From the NCBI GenBank assembly GCA_008330645.1, contig VLTN01000006.1, positions 62,001 through 126,000 on the forward strand: a stretch of DNA of 64,000 bases. Direction: 5' to 3'. This document shows positions 49,885 through 58,570 of the stretch, in pieces. The translations under genes were made by a program, and so were the position numbers. The notes under the pieces are model-generated. The model was not told the DNA's origin. It ran no database searches and saw nothing but the letters and a program-made list of their open reading frames with translations. The stretch's first letter is position 1; each line of letters begins with the position of its first letter. The DNA is from Cafeteria roenbergensis (Eukaryota > Sar > Bigyra > Bicosoecida > Cafeteriaceae).

Positions 49885-50028
49885 GCCCAGCCCGGTGCGA
49901 GGCCAAGCGCGTCGGCTCAACGGCCGAGAAAGGAGTGCCGCAGACCTGCTGGGTCGTATATTTGCACGGGTTCGCATATTGTCCAGCAGCCGCGCCCGCG
50001 GATCGGCGCCAGTTGCACCTCAGGAACA
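49885..50028. promoter_or_regulatory. Compact bidirectional promoter between orphan and lyase genes
   Basis: Only 144 bp separate two divergent ATGs. Two A/T islands stand out: tatatttgc at 49957-49965 and ttcgcatatt at 49971-49980, about 50-70 bp upstream of the lyase ATG and 75-95 bp upstream of the orphan ATG. This is the shortest shared promoter here and the clearest case of the TTTGC-type island. Confidence 0.5.
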
Positions 50029-51775
50029 ATGCGCCTCGCATTTGCCGCCGTCGCCATCGCGGCTGCCTGCTTGCAGGGCGCCGATGCCATCATGCCATAC
50101 ACGGTGCGTACAGCCGGGAGCAGGGACGCGGCGCGCGGGTCCGGAGCGCTGCCTGGGGCGGAATGGAAGCTGGCGATCTGCGCCTGCCATCGGGTGCCGA
50201 TTGCTGCGCGCCCTGTCTCGCGACTGCACGCCGCCGTCGCGCCCCGCGCTTCCCCCATTCCCCGCGCCGTGCCCATTGCCCCGCCCGCAGCCCATCACCG
50301 GCCTCGTGGCCGCCGTCTACACTCCGTTCGACGAGCAGCTTGCCCTCGACACCAGCGTCGTAGTCAAGCAGGCCGCTTACCTGAACGCAACCGGCGTGCA
50401 CCACGTCCTCGTGGCCGGCACGACTGGTGAGAGCGTGAAGCTCACCGTGGCGGAGCGCAAGCAGCTTGCCGAGGCGTGGGCCGCTGTCGCCCCCACGTAC
50501 GGCATCAACCTGTTCATCCATGTGGGCGCGAACGCGATGGCCGACGCCCAAGAGCTCGCGCGTCACGCCGCGAGCATCAAGGCTGCCGGGCTCGTTGCCA
50601 TGAGCAGCACGTACTTCCGCCCATCCAGCGTGGATGCCCTGGTCAGCCAGCTCGCGGACATCTTCGGCGCTGCCCCGCTGCTTCCGGCCTGGTACTATCA
50701 CATTCCGAGCATGACTGGCGACAACTACTTTCGCGGCTTCGACATGCACGCGCTCCTCGTGGCCGACATCACCGACGGGGAGACATCCTTGCCCACCCTC
50801 AGGCCTCGCATCCCCAACCTCGTCGGCATCAAGTTCACTGGTGAGGGCCGCTGGCGTGGCCGCTACCATGCTCTCCCCGCGACCTCGCCGCCGCCGGGAG
50901 CGACTTGTCGCTCGGCCGAGGCGGAGGAGCGCCCATTGGCTTTCCGCCCGCGCGCACCCGCCCGCGCGCTCGCGCCCGCGCACTGCCCACCGTGACCCGC
51001 CCGGCCGCCACCACCCCCCCCCCCCCCCGCGCCCCGCAGACTATGACCTCTACACCTTCAAGCGATGCATCGACTTCAACGGGGGCGAGTTCAACCTGCT
51101 CTACGGCCGGGACGAGCAGCTCCTCGGCGCGGCCGCCATGGGCGCCGAGGGGGCGGTCGGCTCCACCTACAACTTCGCTGGCGTGTGGGGCAACGCCGTC
51201 TTTGCAGAGTTCAAGAGCGGCAACATCAGCAAGGCCCGCGAGTACCAGCGCAGCATCGTCAACCTCGTCGCCGTGAGCAACCCTGCCCGAAGCCCCCCAA
51301 ACTCACACCCACCCGTCCCTCGGGCACGCCCTGCGACGCTGGACCCCGCTGCACTGCGCGGCGCTGCGTTGCGCAGACGGCCCAAGGGGCCGGTTGGCGG
51401 GAAGCCGTCGAGGGCTTCGGCACGGCTCGCCAGGCCCCGCCCGCCACGGGGCGACCACGGCCCCGTGCTGGCCGGTTTGTCCCCCGCCACGCTGACCCAT
51501 AGGCACCCATCGTTTTGCCCCCCCCGTTCACCGCCCCGCCTCCGCCGCCCATGCCCCCCGCCCCTCTCGGTACGACACGTCCTTCCCCCGCCCCCCTCGC
51601 CCCGCAGATCTACGGCAAGGCCGAGTACGCGGGCACCGACCCCGGGAAGGAGATCATGAACCAGCTTGGCGTGCCCGTCGGCCCCCCCCGCGGCCCTGCC
51701 AAGCCCATGACCGCCGACCAGATCACGCAGCTGCGCGCGGACATGAAGGCCGTCGGCCTCATTCCAGTTGCGTGA
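50029..51775 (+). CDS. NPL: N-acetylneuraminate lyase-like enzyme with signal peptide
   Basis: Class I aldolase of the DapA/NanA family; by similarity it splits N-acetylneuraminate into N-acetylmannosamine and pyruvate. Four exons: 50029-50103, 50291-50840, 51040-51272, 51608-51775; introns 187, 199 and 335 bp; 341 aa. Exon 1 codes for a hydrophobic leader with an Ala-x-Ala end (MRLAFAAVAIAAACLQGADA), a good secretory signal peptide, plus five residues. The barrel begins PITGLVAAVYTPF. Marks: GTTGES at 68-73 (pyruvate carboxylate binding), Tyr161 in YYHIPSMTG, Schiff-base Lys206 in NLVGIKFTD, LYGRDEQLLGAAAMGAEGAVGSTYN, and a vertebrate-NPL-like PVGPPRGPAKPM. It resembles animal NPL more than bacterial DapA. 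Animal NPL is cytosolic, so the leader is unusual. Intron 2 ends with a 15-base C run. Confidence 0.9.
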
Positions 51776-52048
51776 TCCGGGGCGCTTCCAGCGAGCAGCC
51801 CGCTCAAGGCCGCGGGCGATCCCGTGAGCGAGTTTGGCCGTTGCGTTTGCTTGAGCGCGAGCGCTGTGAACAGACGCGCGCGCGCCCTTGGGGCTGAGCG
51901 CTCGCCCGCTCGCGGACGCAACGGGGCCTCGCTTGGGCCGTGGCGCGGGCACACGGCAAACGCAAAACGACGCACTCTGAGTCTCAATCCCTGCAAACAT
52001 CACCGCGCGCGCCGACGCCAGTCCACCCGGGAAAGACTCCCAGCGCGC

Positions 52049-53908
52049 CTACACCACGGGGCTCCCGCCCGCGCCAGAACGCCCCCTGGCCGTCGCGTCC
52101 TCGTCGTCCTCGTCGTCGCTCCCGACGGCAAACGCGGCGCTTGCAGGGGGCTTGGACGCGGAGGCGCGCGGCGCCGAAGCGGCGCCGGACGTGAGCTCCA
52201 GCTCCAGCTGCTCCGCCTCCGTCGCGTCCAGAGTCTCGCCCAGGATGCCTGCCGAATCGCTGCCGGCGCCGACCGCTTGGTTCGTCGATCGCCTCTCCAC
52301 CCTCGCCGCGTCGGTGAAGCGACCGCCGCCGCGCGGCTCGAACCCTGGCAGGTGTGAGAAGGCCAGGACCCACACGTACAGGTTGGCGGTCGCGAAGAGA
52401 GTGAAGGTGGTGACCGTGTCGGTGGGGCGCGCGGAGAGAGAGCCCGCAAAGTATGACGCCATAACGGCCACGAGGGCGGTGGCCGTGGTGGCCAGGAAGA
52501 GCAGGAACTGCTTCGAGAGGGCGCGCTGGCAGGCGGCGCGGACGGCGAAGGCGGCGTACACGCCCAGCCATACGAGGTAGACGGAGGCCACCAGGGCGCC
52601 GAGGGCGAGGGCGAACGCCGGGTACGGCGCATCGTCCCAGACGCTGAAGGCTGGGTCCGTCTGCAGGCGGAAGACGACGGACACGGCGGAGAGGACCGTC
52701 ACCGTGTAGAAGAGGGTCATGAACACGAGCTTGGGGAGGTAGAAGCCTGCCGTCAGCTGGAGGGGCGAGGAGGAGCCGAACCGGCGCGCGGCCGCCATGA
52801 CGACGACGTGCATGTACACGAGCCAAAAGGTCAGGAGCGCGAAGACGAATGTCACGGTCAGAATGGTGTTGACGACGCTCCACTCGGCACGCGGCGAGTA
52901 CACGGCTGCGAGGATGAGGGGGTTGCAAAAGAGCGCGGCCCCCACCAGAAGGGCAACTGCCCACCGCTGCTCAAGCGACCACTGGGCGCGCTCGCGCTTG
53001 GCGCGGCACATGGCCACGACGAAGCCGATGGCGAAGATGGCGCTGATTGTGAAGCAGAAGAAGCGGATGCCAAGCTCAGCCTGGGAGGACGACTCGTTGA
53101 CCATGGTCGCGTCCACGCGCACCTGAAGCTCCTGGGGAATGCCGCCGACGTGGTCGAACGCGCTCAGGGGATTGCGGAGCACTGCCGTGAGCTCGTACTG
53201 CTCGTAGCGGATGTAGCTCTCCGTGAACAGCACAACGGTGGAGCACCAGTCGGAGTTTGCGGGGCACGTGACGGCGCGCAGCCTGGTCTCGTCGGCAACG
53301 ACGGCCGCGGCCTGCACCTGGCCCGTGTTGCTGCCGCTCACGGAGAGCGTGAACTCCTGCATGAAAGACACGGCGAACTGCCGCAGCGGGTCGGGCGTGC
53401 CGTCGGCTAGCTTGGACGGTTTCCGAATGTTCATGGTGAACATCACGAACTGGTTCAGCGGCGAGAGCCCGCCGAGCGAATGCGAAAACGACACGCTCGA
53501 GCAGTTGGCCCCTGCACAAGGAAGCGTCGACTGCGGCGTGAGTGCCTGGGAGGCGATGAGCGGCGGAGCGAACGACTGCGGGGGGCAGGAGGGAGCGCGG
53601 AACGGCGCGGGAACGACTCGACCGGGCACCCCCGCAGCATGCCGTGCCGCGGGCAAGCCCCACCCAGCCGCGCGGATGCTGCGACCTGGCCCGGGGCCGC
53701 AGCGTGCCTCTGTGCACGCTTGGCTTGCTCTTGCCGGCGAGGCGCAGCGACTCACGGCCCCGACAATGGTCAGGATGAGCGCCCCCACAAACACTCCAAA
53801 CGTGGTCCACAGCTGGCACGAGGTCATGCCATCCACGCGAACGGGCAGCGCGCGGGCGTTGCGCTGGATGGTCGCCCCACGCGAGGTGGTGTCATCCGTC
53901 GCGCTCAT
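52049..53908 (-). CDS. TMEM181/Wntless-like seven-transmembrane GOLD-domain protein
   Basis: Two exons: 53908-53756 and 53545-52049, giving 549 aa. The 210-bp intron (GTGAGT...CCAG) is open in frame, so retention would insert 70 residues. Exon 1 holds a cytosolic head and a first hydrophobic segment, LWTTFGVFVGALILTIVGA. A ~200-residue lumenal beta-rich region follows (FVMFTMNIRKPSKLADGTPD, RVDATMVNES), with N-glycosylation sequons such as NCS and NES. Seven hydrophobic helices come next: near FFCFTISAIFAIGF, WAVALLVGAALFCNP, ILTVTFVFALLTFWLVYMH, LVFMTLFYTVTVLS, ALGALVASVYLVWLG, FLLFLATTATALVAVMASYF, and LFATANLYVWVLAF. The tail is acidic and Ser-rich. A lumenal GOLD-like domain with seven C-terminal helices is the TMEM181/Wntless (GOST) plan, found in Golgi and endosomal membranes. 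Ligand and role are unknown. Confidence 0.75.
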   Translation of the reverse strand: MSATDDTTSRGATIQRNARALPVRVDGMTSCQLWTTFGVFVGALILTIVGAVSRCASPARASQACTEARCGPGPGRSIRAAGWGLPAARHAAGVPGRVVPAPFRAPSCPPQSFAPPLIASQALTPQSTLPCAGANCSSVSFSHSLGGLSPLNQFVMFTMNIRKPSKLADGTPDPLRQFAVSFMQEFTLSVSGSNTGQVQAAAVVADETRLRAVTCPANSDWCSTVVLFTESYIRYEQYELTAVLRNPLSAFDHVGGIPQELQVRVDATMVNESSSQAELGIRFFCFTISAIFAIGFVVAMCRAKRERAQWSLEQRWAVALLVGAALFCNPLILAAVYSPRAEWSVVNTILTVTFVFALLTFWLVYMHVVVMAAARRFGSSSPLQLTAGFYLPKLVFMTLFYTVTVLSAVSVVFRLQTDPAFSVWDDAPYPAFALALGALVASVYLVWLGVYAAFAVRAACQRALSKQFLLFLATTATALVAVMASYFAGSLSARPTDTVTTFTLFATANLYVWVLAFSHLPGFEPRGGGRFTDAARVERRSTNQAVGAGSDSAGILGETLDATEAEQLELELTSGAASAPRASASKPPASAAFAVGSDDEDDEDATARGRSGAGGSPVV

Positions 53909-54176
53909 GGGGCGAGATGTGCCGGAGCGTGCCAGTTCGCTGGACTCGGCTAGAGCCAGCTCTGCGCGGCCAGCGCTGGCGGGCCGAAGCGCGCGCAGCA
54001 AAGAGCACGGGTGCACAGAAGCGCTCAGAAGTGCGTGGCCTCGGCGGGAGCCGCCAGCTGGGTGGTGCGCTGCGGGCGTCGCAAAACGTGGATGCGCTTC
54101 GGGCAGCGTGGCGGCGCTAGGACGCACGCGACACGCAAGAGCACAAGAGCAACGCCGCGGCGGGGCGGCGCCCGGC

Positions 54177-55402
54177 TCAATCGAGCTCAAACATGAGCGC
54201 CTTGGCAGCTGCCGTGGGCTTGGGGGCGCCCGGCCTGCGAGCTCCGAAGCCGGTCGGGCTGGGACTTGCGGCGGCAAGAGTGGGTTCTGCCGCCGGCTGG
54301 CTCTGAACGACATTGCCGCCGTCCCCGGTGGTGCCCTGGTGCGGCGCAGTGCCAGGCGCCGCCTTGTCGGGCATGCGCGCCGGCTCGCTGGCGGGCGAGG
54401 CGGCAGCCGCAGCCTCGGCGCCGCTCGCTGCCGTCGCTGCTGCGACCTCGCCTGCAAGCCCGACGAGCTCGGCGGGGCTTGCCCACTGCGCGTGCCAGCC
54501 GGCGAGCTCAGTCGCCACGGCCTCGTCCACCGGGCTCGGCCAGATGGCGTCGGTATCCTTGCGCGCAACCAAACATGCGTTGAGCGACGCGGCGTCGGCA
54601 GAGGAGCCCGCCGGGCGCACCGGCGCCGGCAGCACGAGCCTCAACCAGTAGGCAATCGCCGCGCCCCCCGCGGCACCCCGCGTGCCCGAAACGCCCGGCG
54701 CCGCCGAGTCGGCGGGTGCCCCCGACGCAGCCAGGCCAAGCACCCCGCCCGCGCCCTCCTCCGGCACAAGCCCGCCCACCAGCACCGGCGACGACGCCCG
54801 CGTTGCCTCGGCGGCCCTGCCTCGCGCGGCCGCGTTCCTCGAGGAGGCTGCCTCCTCCAGCTGTGCCGCCCACGCTGCGGACGATGTTGGTCCATCCGAC
54901 CCCGCCAGAAACACGACGTCGACCGCGCTTGCGAGCCGGTCGCCGTCCGCGTCCTCCCCGTCGCCGGGCCGCGCGTACCACACCACGGCTAGCGACTCGT
55001 CGCCCGCCGGCCTGGCCTGCAGGACCAGGCTGAGGTGGGTCTCGTCCTGCAGCCACGACACCGGGGGCTGCAGGACGGGAAGGCCTCCCCCGGACACGGC
55101 GGCACACCAGACCGCAGCCGCGCCCGGCCGCCCGTCAGACCCCACGACCTCCCACTTCTCCCCGGCCGGCGTGGGAAGCGGCAGAGCTGACACTTGGTCA
55201 ATCGCAAGGCGAAACGCCGAGGCGCCGCCGCCGCCCGCGGGTTCGCCGGCCGCCGCCCTGCCCGCTGCCGCGGAGGCGTCTGGCGACGTCGGCGCGCCGC
55301 CCGCGACAGCCCCATCGGCCCCGACAGCGGCCCCCATAGTGGCCGCGGATGGGGAGGAGGCGGCGTGAGAGCCCTCTGTGCCAGCCTCGCCTTGAGCCCC
55401 GC

Positions 55403-55442
<40 letters not shown>

Positions 55443-58025
55443 CTGGCATTCGTCCTCGTCGCTGCTGCTGGCGTCCTCCGCCGCGGCATACTGCGCCATA
55501 ACGTCCACCAGGTGCTCTGCCGTGCCGCCAGCCCCTCCCTGCGGCGACGGGTCCTTCGCAGGGTCGACAGAGCCAGCACCGAGGGCGACTCCGCTCTCAG
55601 CGCCAGTGTCAGCACCAGCACCAGCACCAGCACCAGCACCAGCACCAGCACCAGCACCAGCACCAGCACCAGCACCAGCACCAGCACCAGCACCAGCACC
55701 AGCACCAGCACCAGCACCAGCACCAGCACCAGCACCAGCGGGCGCCATTGGCCCGGCAGTTGCTGGCGGGGCGTCCGACGTCGCCGACGGCTCGTCTCCC
55801 CCCGATGCGGGCAGGCACTCGGAGGATTCTCCGGCGATGTCAGGCACCAGCCCCGTCTCCGAGTCAGCTGCCTGCTGCTCTCCAGCAGCCGTCGCCGCAT
55901 CGGTGGACGCGGCGGCGGTGGCGGTGGCTGCGCTCGAAGGCGCCGCCCCCTGCGGTTTCACGAGCCACCTCGAATGGTCGGCCGACTTTGCGCCGGCGGG
56001 CCCTGCCTCGCGCCCCCGGCCTGTGTCCGCCTCTGCGCGGGCGGGCGGGGCGCTGGCTGGGGCGGCGCGCTGCCCGCTCCGCTCCTCTGCTGGCTCCTCC
56101 ACCGGCGTGACGGGGGCGGCGCTGGCTGAGGCGGCGGCTGCATCTTCCGCCTCCCGGATGCGCGCGGCCGCCGCGTCGCTCTCCTCCTTCGAGGGCGGCG
56201 CCACTCGCAGCTCTACCAGCAGGACCCCCTCCTTCTTGCGAAGGCGGAGCGTGCAGCCAGCCTGCTGCACGGGGTACGGCAGCCGCTGGGCCAGCACGGG
56301 CGTGGTGCCGTGGCTGACGTCGAAGCGGCAGCGCGACGGTGCCAGCTCCGCCTTGAGGTCAGCTGCCGCGGTCATGGGGGGGAGCGCGACTCGGAGCTTG
56401 ACGGTCTTGGGCCTGCGAAGTGCCCTGGCGAGGCGGGGGTCGGAGAAACTGTCTGCCAGCTCGAACTGTCCGCTCTCGATGACGTCACAGGGCCACGGGT
56501 CCTTGATGGCGGGGCCAGCGTCGAACGGGGAGGCCGGAGCGGCGCCGTCGGGTGCGAGCCGCCTGGCCGCAGGGGGCGGTCGCTTGCGTGCGCGCTGGGA
56601 AGCGGCGGCCGCGGGTGATGCGGCAGGGGCGGCGGCGGCGGCCGCTGCCGCCGCAGCCCCTGCCGCCGCTGCGGCGGGCACGGAGGAGGACGCGGCACCC
56701 TTTGAGGCCGCCGCTACGGATGCCATGTGCGCCGCTGCCGCCGCCGCGGCCGCTGCGGGGTCGTTCGCCCTGTCCTGGGCCTCCTTGGTGAGGAGGCCAG
56801 AGCTCTCGCTGGCGTTCACCAGGATGCTCGTGACCGCTCCGAGACTGGCAGAGCCGGATGCAAGGGTCACAGGCACAGGGTCGTCGTCGGTGGGCTTAGC
56901 GCGGGCAGCGGTGCCGCCGAGGCGCTGTTCGAGAAGGGCTTTGACCTGCCGCCAGAAGACGAGACGAATCTGGAGCGACGGCGACCCGGCGGGGGCGGGA
57001 CCGGCGACGACGGCGATGGTGGCCGTGGCGGCCACCACCTCCACGACTTGAACGGGGCGGCCTGCGGTGAAGGTGCGTCAGTGGCGCGGCGCGGGCGGGG
57101 GGTGAGCGACGCTGCTGGTCGCGGGCAATCGCGGGGCGGAGGTTTGTTTGGCCGACGGCCGCGCGGCCGACGGGCGCGCTGGCTCTCACCTTCGAGCACC
57201 TCGCTGCGCATAGGGCCGCAGGCCAATGGCATGCTCAGCTGCCGGCCCTTGCCGACTTGGAACGGCTGAATGTCTTCAGACGCGCAAATATTGACGACGG
57301 CGTCGCCAGTGCGGGCGCCGGTCGACGACCGAAGGGGGAAGCGGAAGGCTCCCACCGGCTGTGCAGCGGGGACAACGCGAGGAGGGTGATGCACAAGGCG
57401 AACCGGCGTGAGGCTAGCAGCGCAGCAGGCCGCCAAGGCAGCGGTTGCGGCGCCGGCAGGCTTGGCAGGAGCCGTCGGCTCACCTGAGGCCGGACGACTA
57501 CGCGCCCGGGAGGCAGGCTGCCGCGGGCTTCCGCGGACGCGATCTCCCTGTCCATTTCCTGCGAGGCCGGGCGCATCGGGGTCACGCCTGGCACCAAGGT
57601 GCGCGGTTGCAGGCGATGCAGCAAGCTCCCAGCTCCCAACGGCGCTTTTGCATCGGCCTAGAGGGCGAAAAGCGCCGGCAGCGGACGCACCCGCCGGGTC
57701 TCAGGGTCCTCAATGTCTCGCATGTAGTCTGACAGCAGCTTCATACCCTCCTCGGAGCTGCAGGCTTTGACGATGGAGTTGATTTCCTGCGCGACAAAAT
57801 TCCGAGGCGAGCACGCAGGCCCTTGGAAACGACGTCGCGGCCCGCAAGCCAGGCAGTGGCACTCGACGCACCACGCCTCGGCCGTGCGTGCGCGTCGGCA
57901 GCCATGGTCAGCCCGCCACGCCTCCGCTGGCTCACGTCCTTGGTCATGCCAACTCCGCCATCCGCCTCTGGCCGGCTGAGTCGCTCGAACACCTCGCCAA
58001 CGCTCTTGGGCTCGGAGCTTGCCAT
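54177..58025 (-). CDS. DNAAF2: Kintoun/DNAAF2, cytoplasmic assembly factor for axonemal dynein
   Basis: PIH-domain co-chaperone that helps HSP90/HSP70 pre-assemble ciliary dynein arms. Five exons: 58025-57936, 57786-57691, 57558-57484, 57358-57190, 57061-54177; introns 149, 132, 125 and 128 bp; 1104 aa. Joined exons give the PIH reading GMTKD-EINSIVKACSSEEGMKLL...DIEDPETRR-EMDREIASAEARG...VVVRPQ-PVGAFRFPLR...DAVVNICASE. A CS-like domain lies at about 335-435 (DVIESGQFELADSFSDPRLA, RRPKTVKLRVALPP, LLVELRVAPP). A second, Kintoun-type C-terminal sandwich includes PVSWLQDETHLSLVLQ and ARKDTDAIWPSP. That last module distinguishes Kintoun from the shorter PIH1D proteins. Between them are Ala-rich and low-complexity stretches, including a near-pure Ala-Gly repeat. 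All introns fall in the first ~430 coding bases. The gene implies motile cilia. Confidence 0.88.
55611..55739. repeat. Near-pure AGCACC hexanucleotide microsatellite, ~21 copies
   Basis: Twenty-one and a half copies of AGCACC without a visible interruption, read on the minus strand as Gly-Ala repeats inside Kintoun, between the PIH/CS part and the C-terminal sandwich. The purity points to recent slippage, and copy number is probably polymorphic. Confidence 0.93.
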
Positions 58026-58570
58026 GGCCGGTGGCTAGCTGCGCCAGGATGTCAGCAAAGGGCGGGTCCTTTGCTGTCGGGGAGCACGTGAGAGGTCGCA
58101 GCCGAGGCGCCGCTGTGCCTTTCCCGACAGAGCCAGCGAATTTGCTGCCGCAAGCGAACTGCAGCCTCAGTTCCCTGTGCCCCCGACACGACGACGTGCC
58201 CGAGAGCAGGTTTCCGCCTTTCCTGGCGCTTTGCAGCTTCCCAACGCTAGCGCGCTTGTGTTGCCAAGGGCTCGGCAAGGCTAAAGCTGGCAGGGGGCGC
58301 TGCTCGGGCCAAGAGCCACGCAACAAACTTGGGGGTGCAGGAAACCGGCAGAGTCGTGTGACCCGCAGGCGCACTCCGACGGCGGCTCAGTGCCTCCAGC
58401 GCGAGCGAGTCGGGTGGTCGCTCCCGGGGGGCGAACCATGAGTTCGCGGCCGGCAGCCAGAGTTGAGTTCAGATGCTTGCTGGGCTGGGCTTGGATGCGG
58501 CTGAGAATGTGCGGACTTCGGGCGCTTGATCGCGCGGGCGCCTGCTGGAGTCCAAGCCACGCTGTGGCCG
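58026..58570 (-). promoter_or_regulatory. Spacer upstream of the Kintoun gene
   Basis: These 545 bp lie between the Kintoun ATG and the stop of the next minus-strand gene. An A/T island, gcgaatttgc at 58136-58145, lies about 110 bp upstream of the ATG, a placement similar to that of the PHR ligase gene. The farther part should hold the 3' end of the neighbouring transcript. No gene is seen. Confidence 0.45.

Noticed and set aside
24199-53908. A Golgi/glycan gene cluster (GDP-fucose transporter, golgin-like, TMEM181-like, sialic-acid lyase)
   Set aside because: Unrelated genes for translation, phosphatase control, DNA repair and amino-acid metabolism are interspersed, and each gene has its own promoter. 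Functional clustering is not supported.
57280-57295. An A/T island (gcaaatattg) resembling the promoter motif
   Set aside because: It lies inside Kintoun exon 4 and codes for the conserved VNICASED segment, so it is explained by coding.
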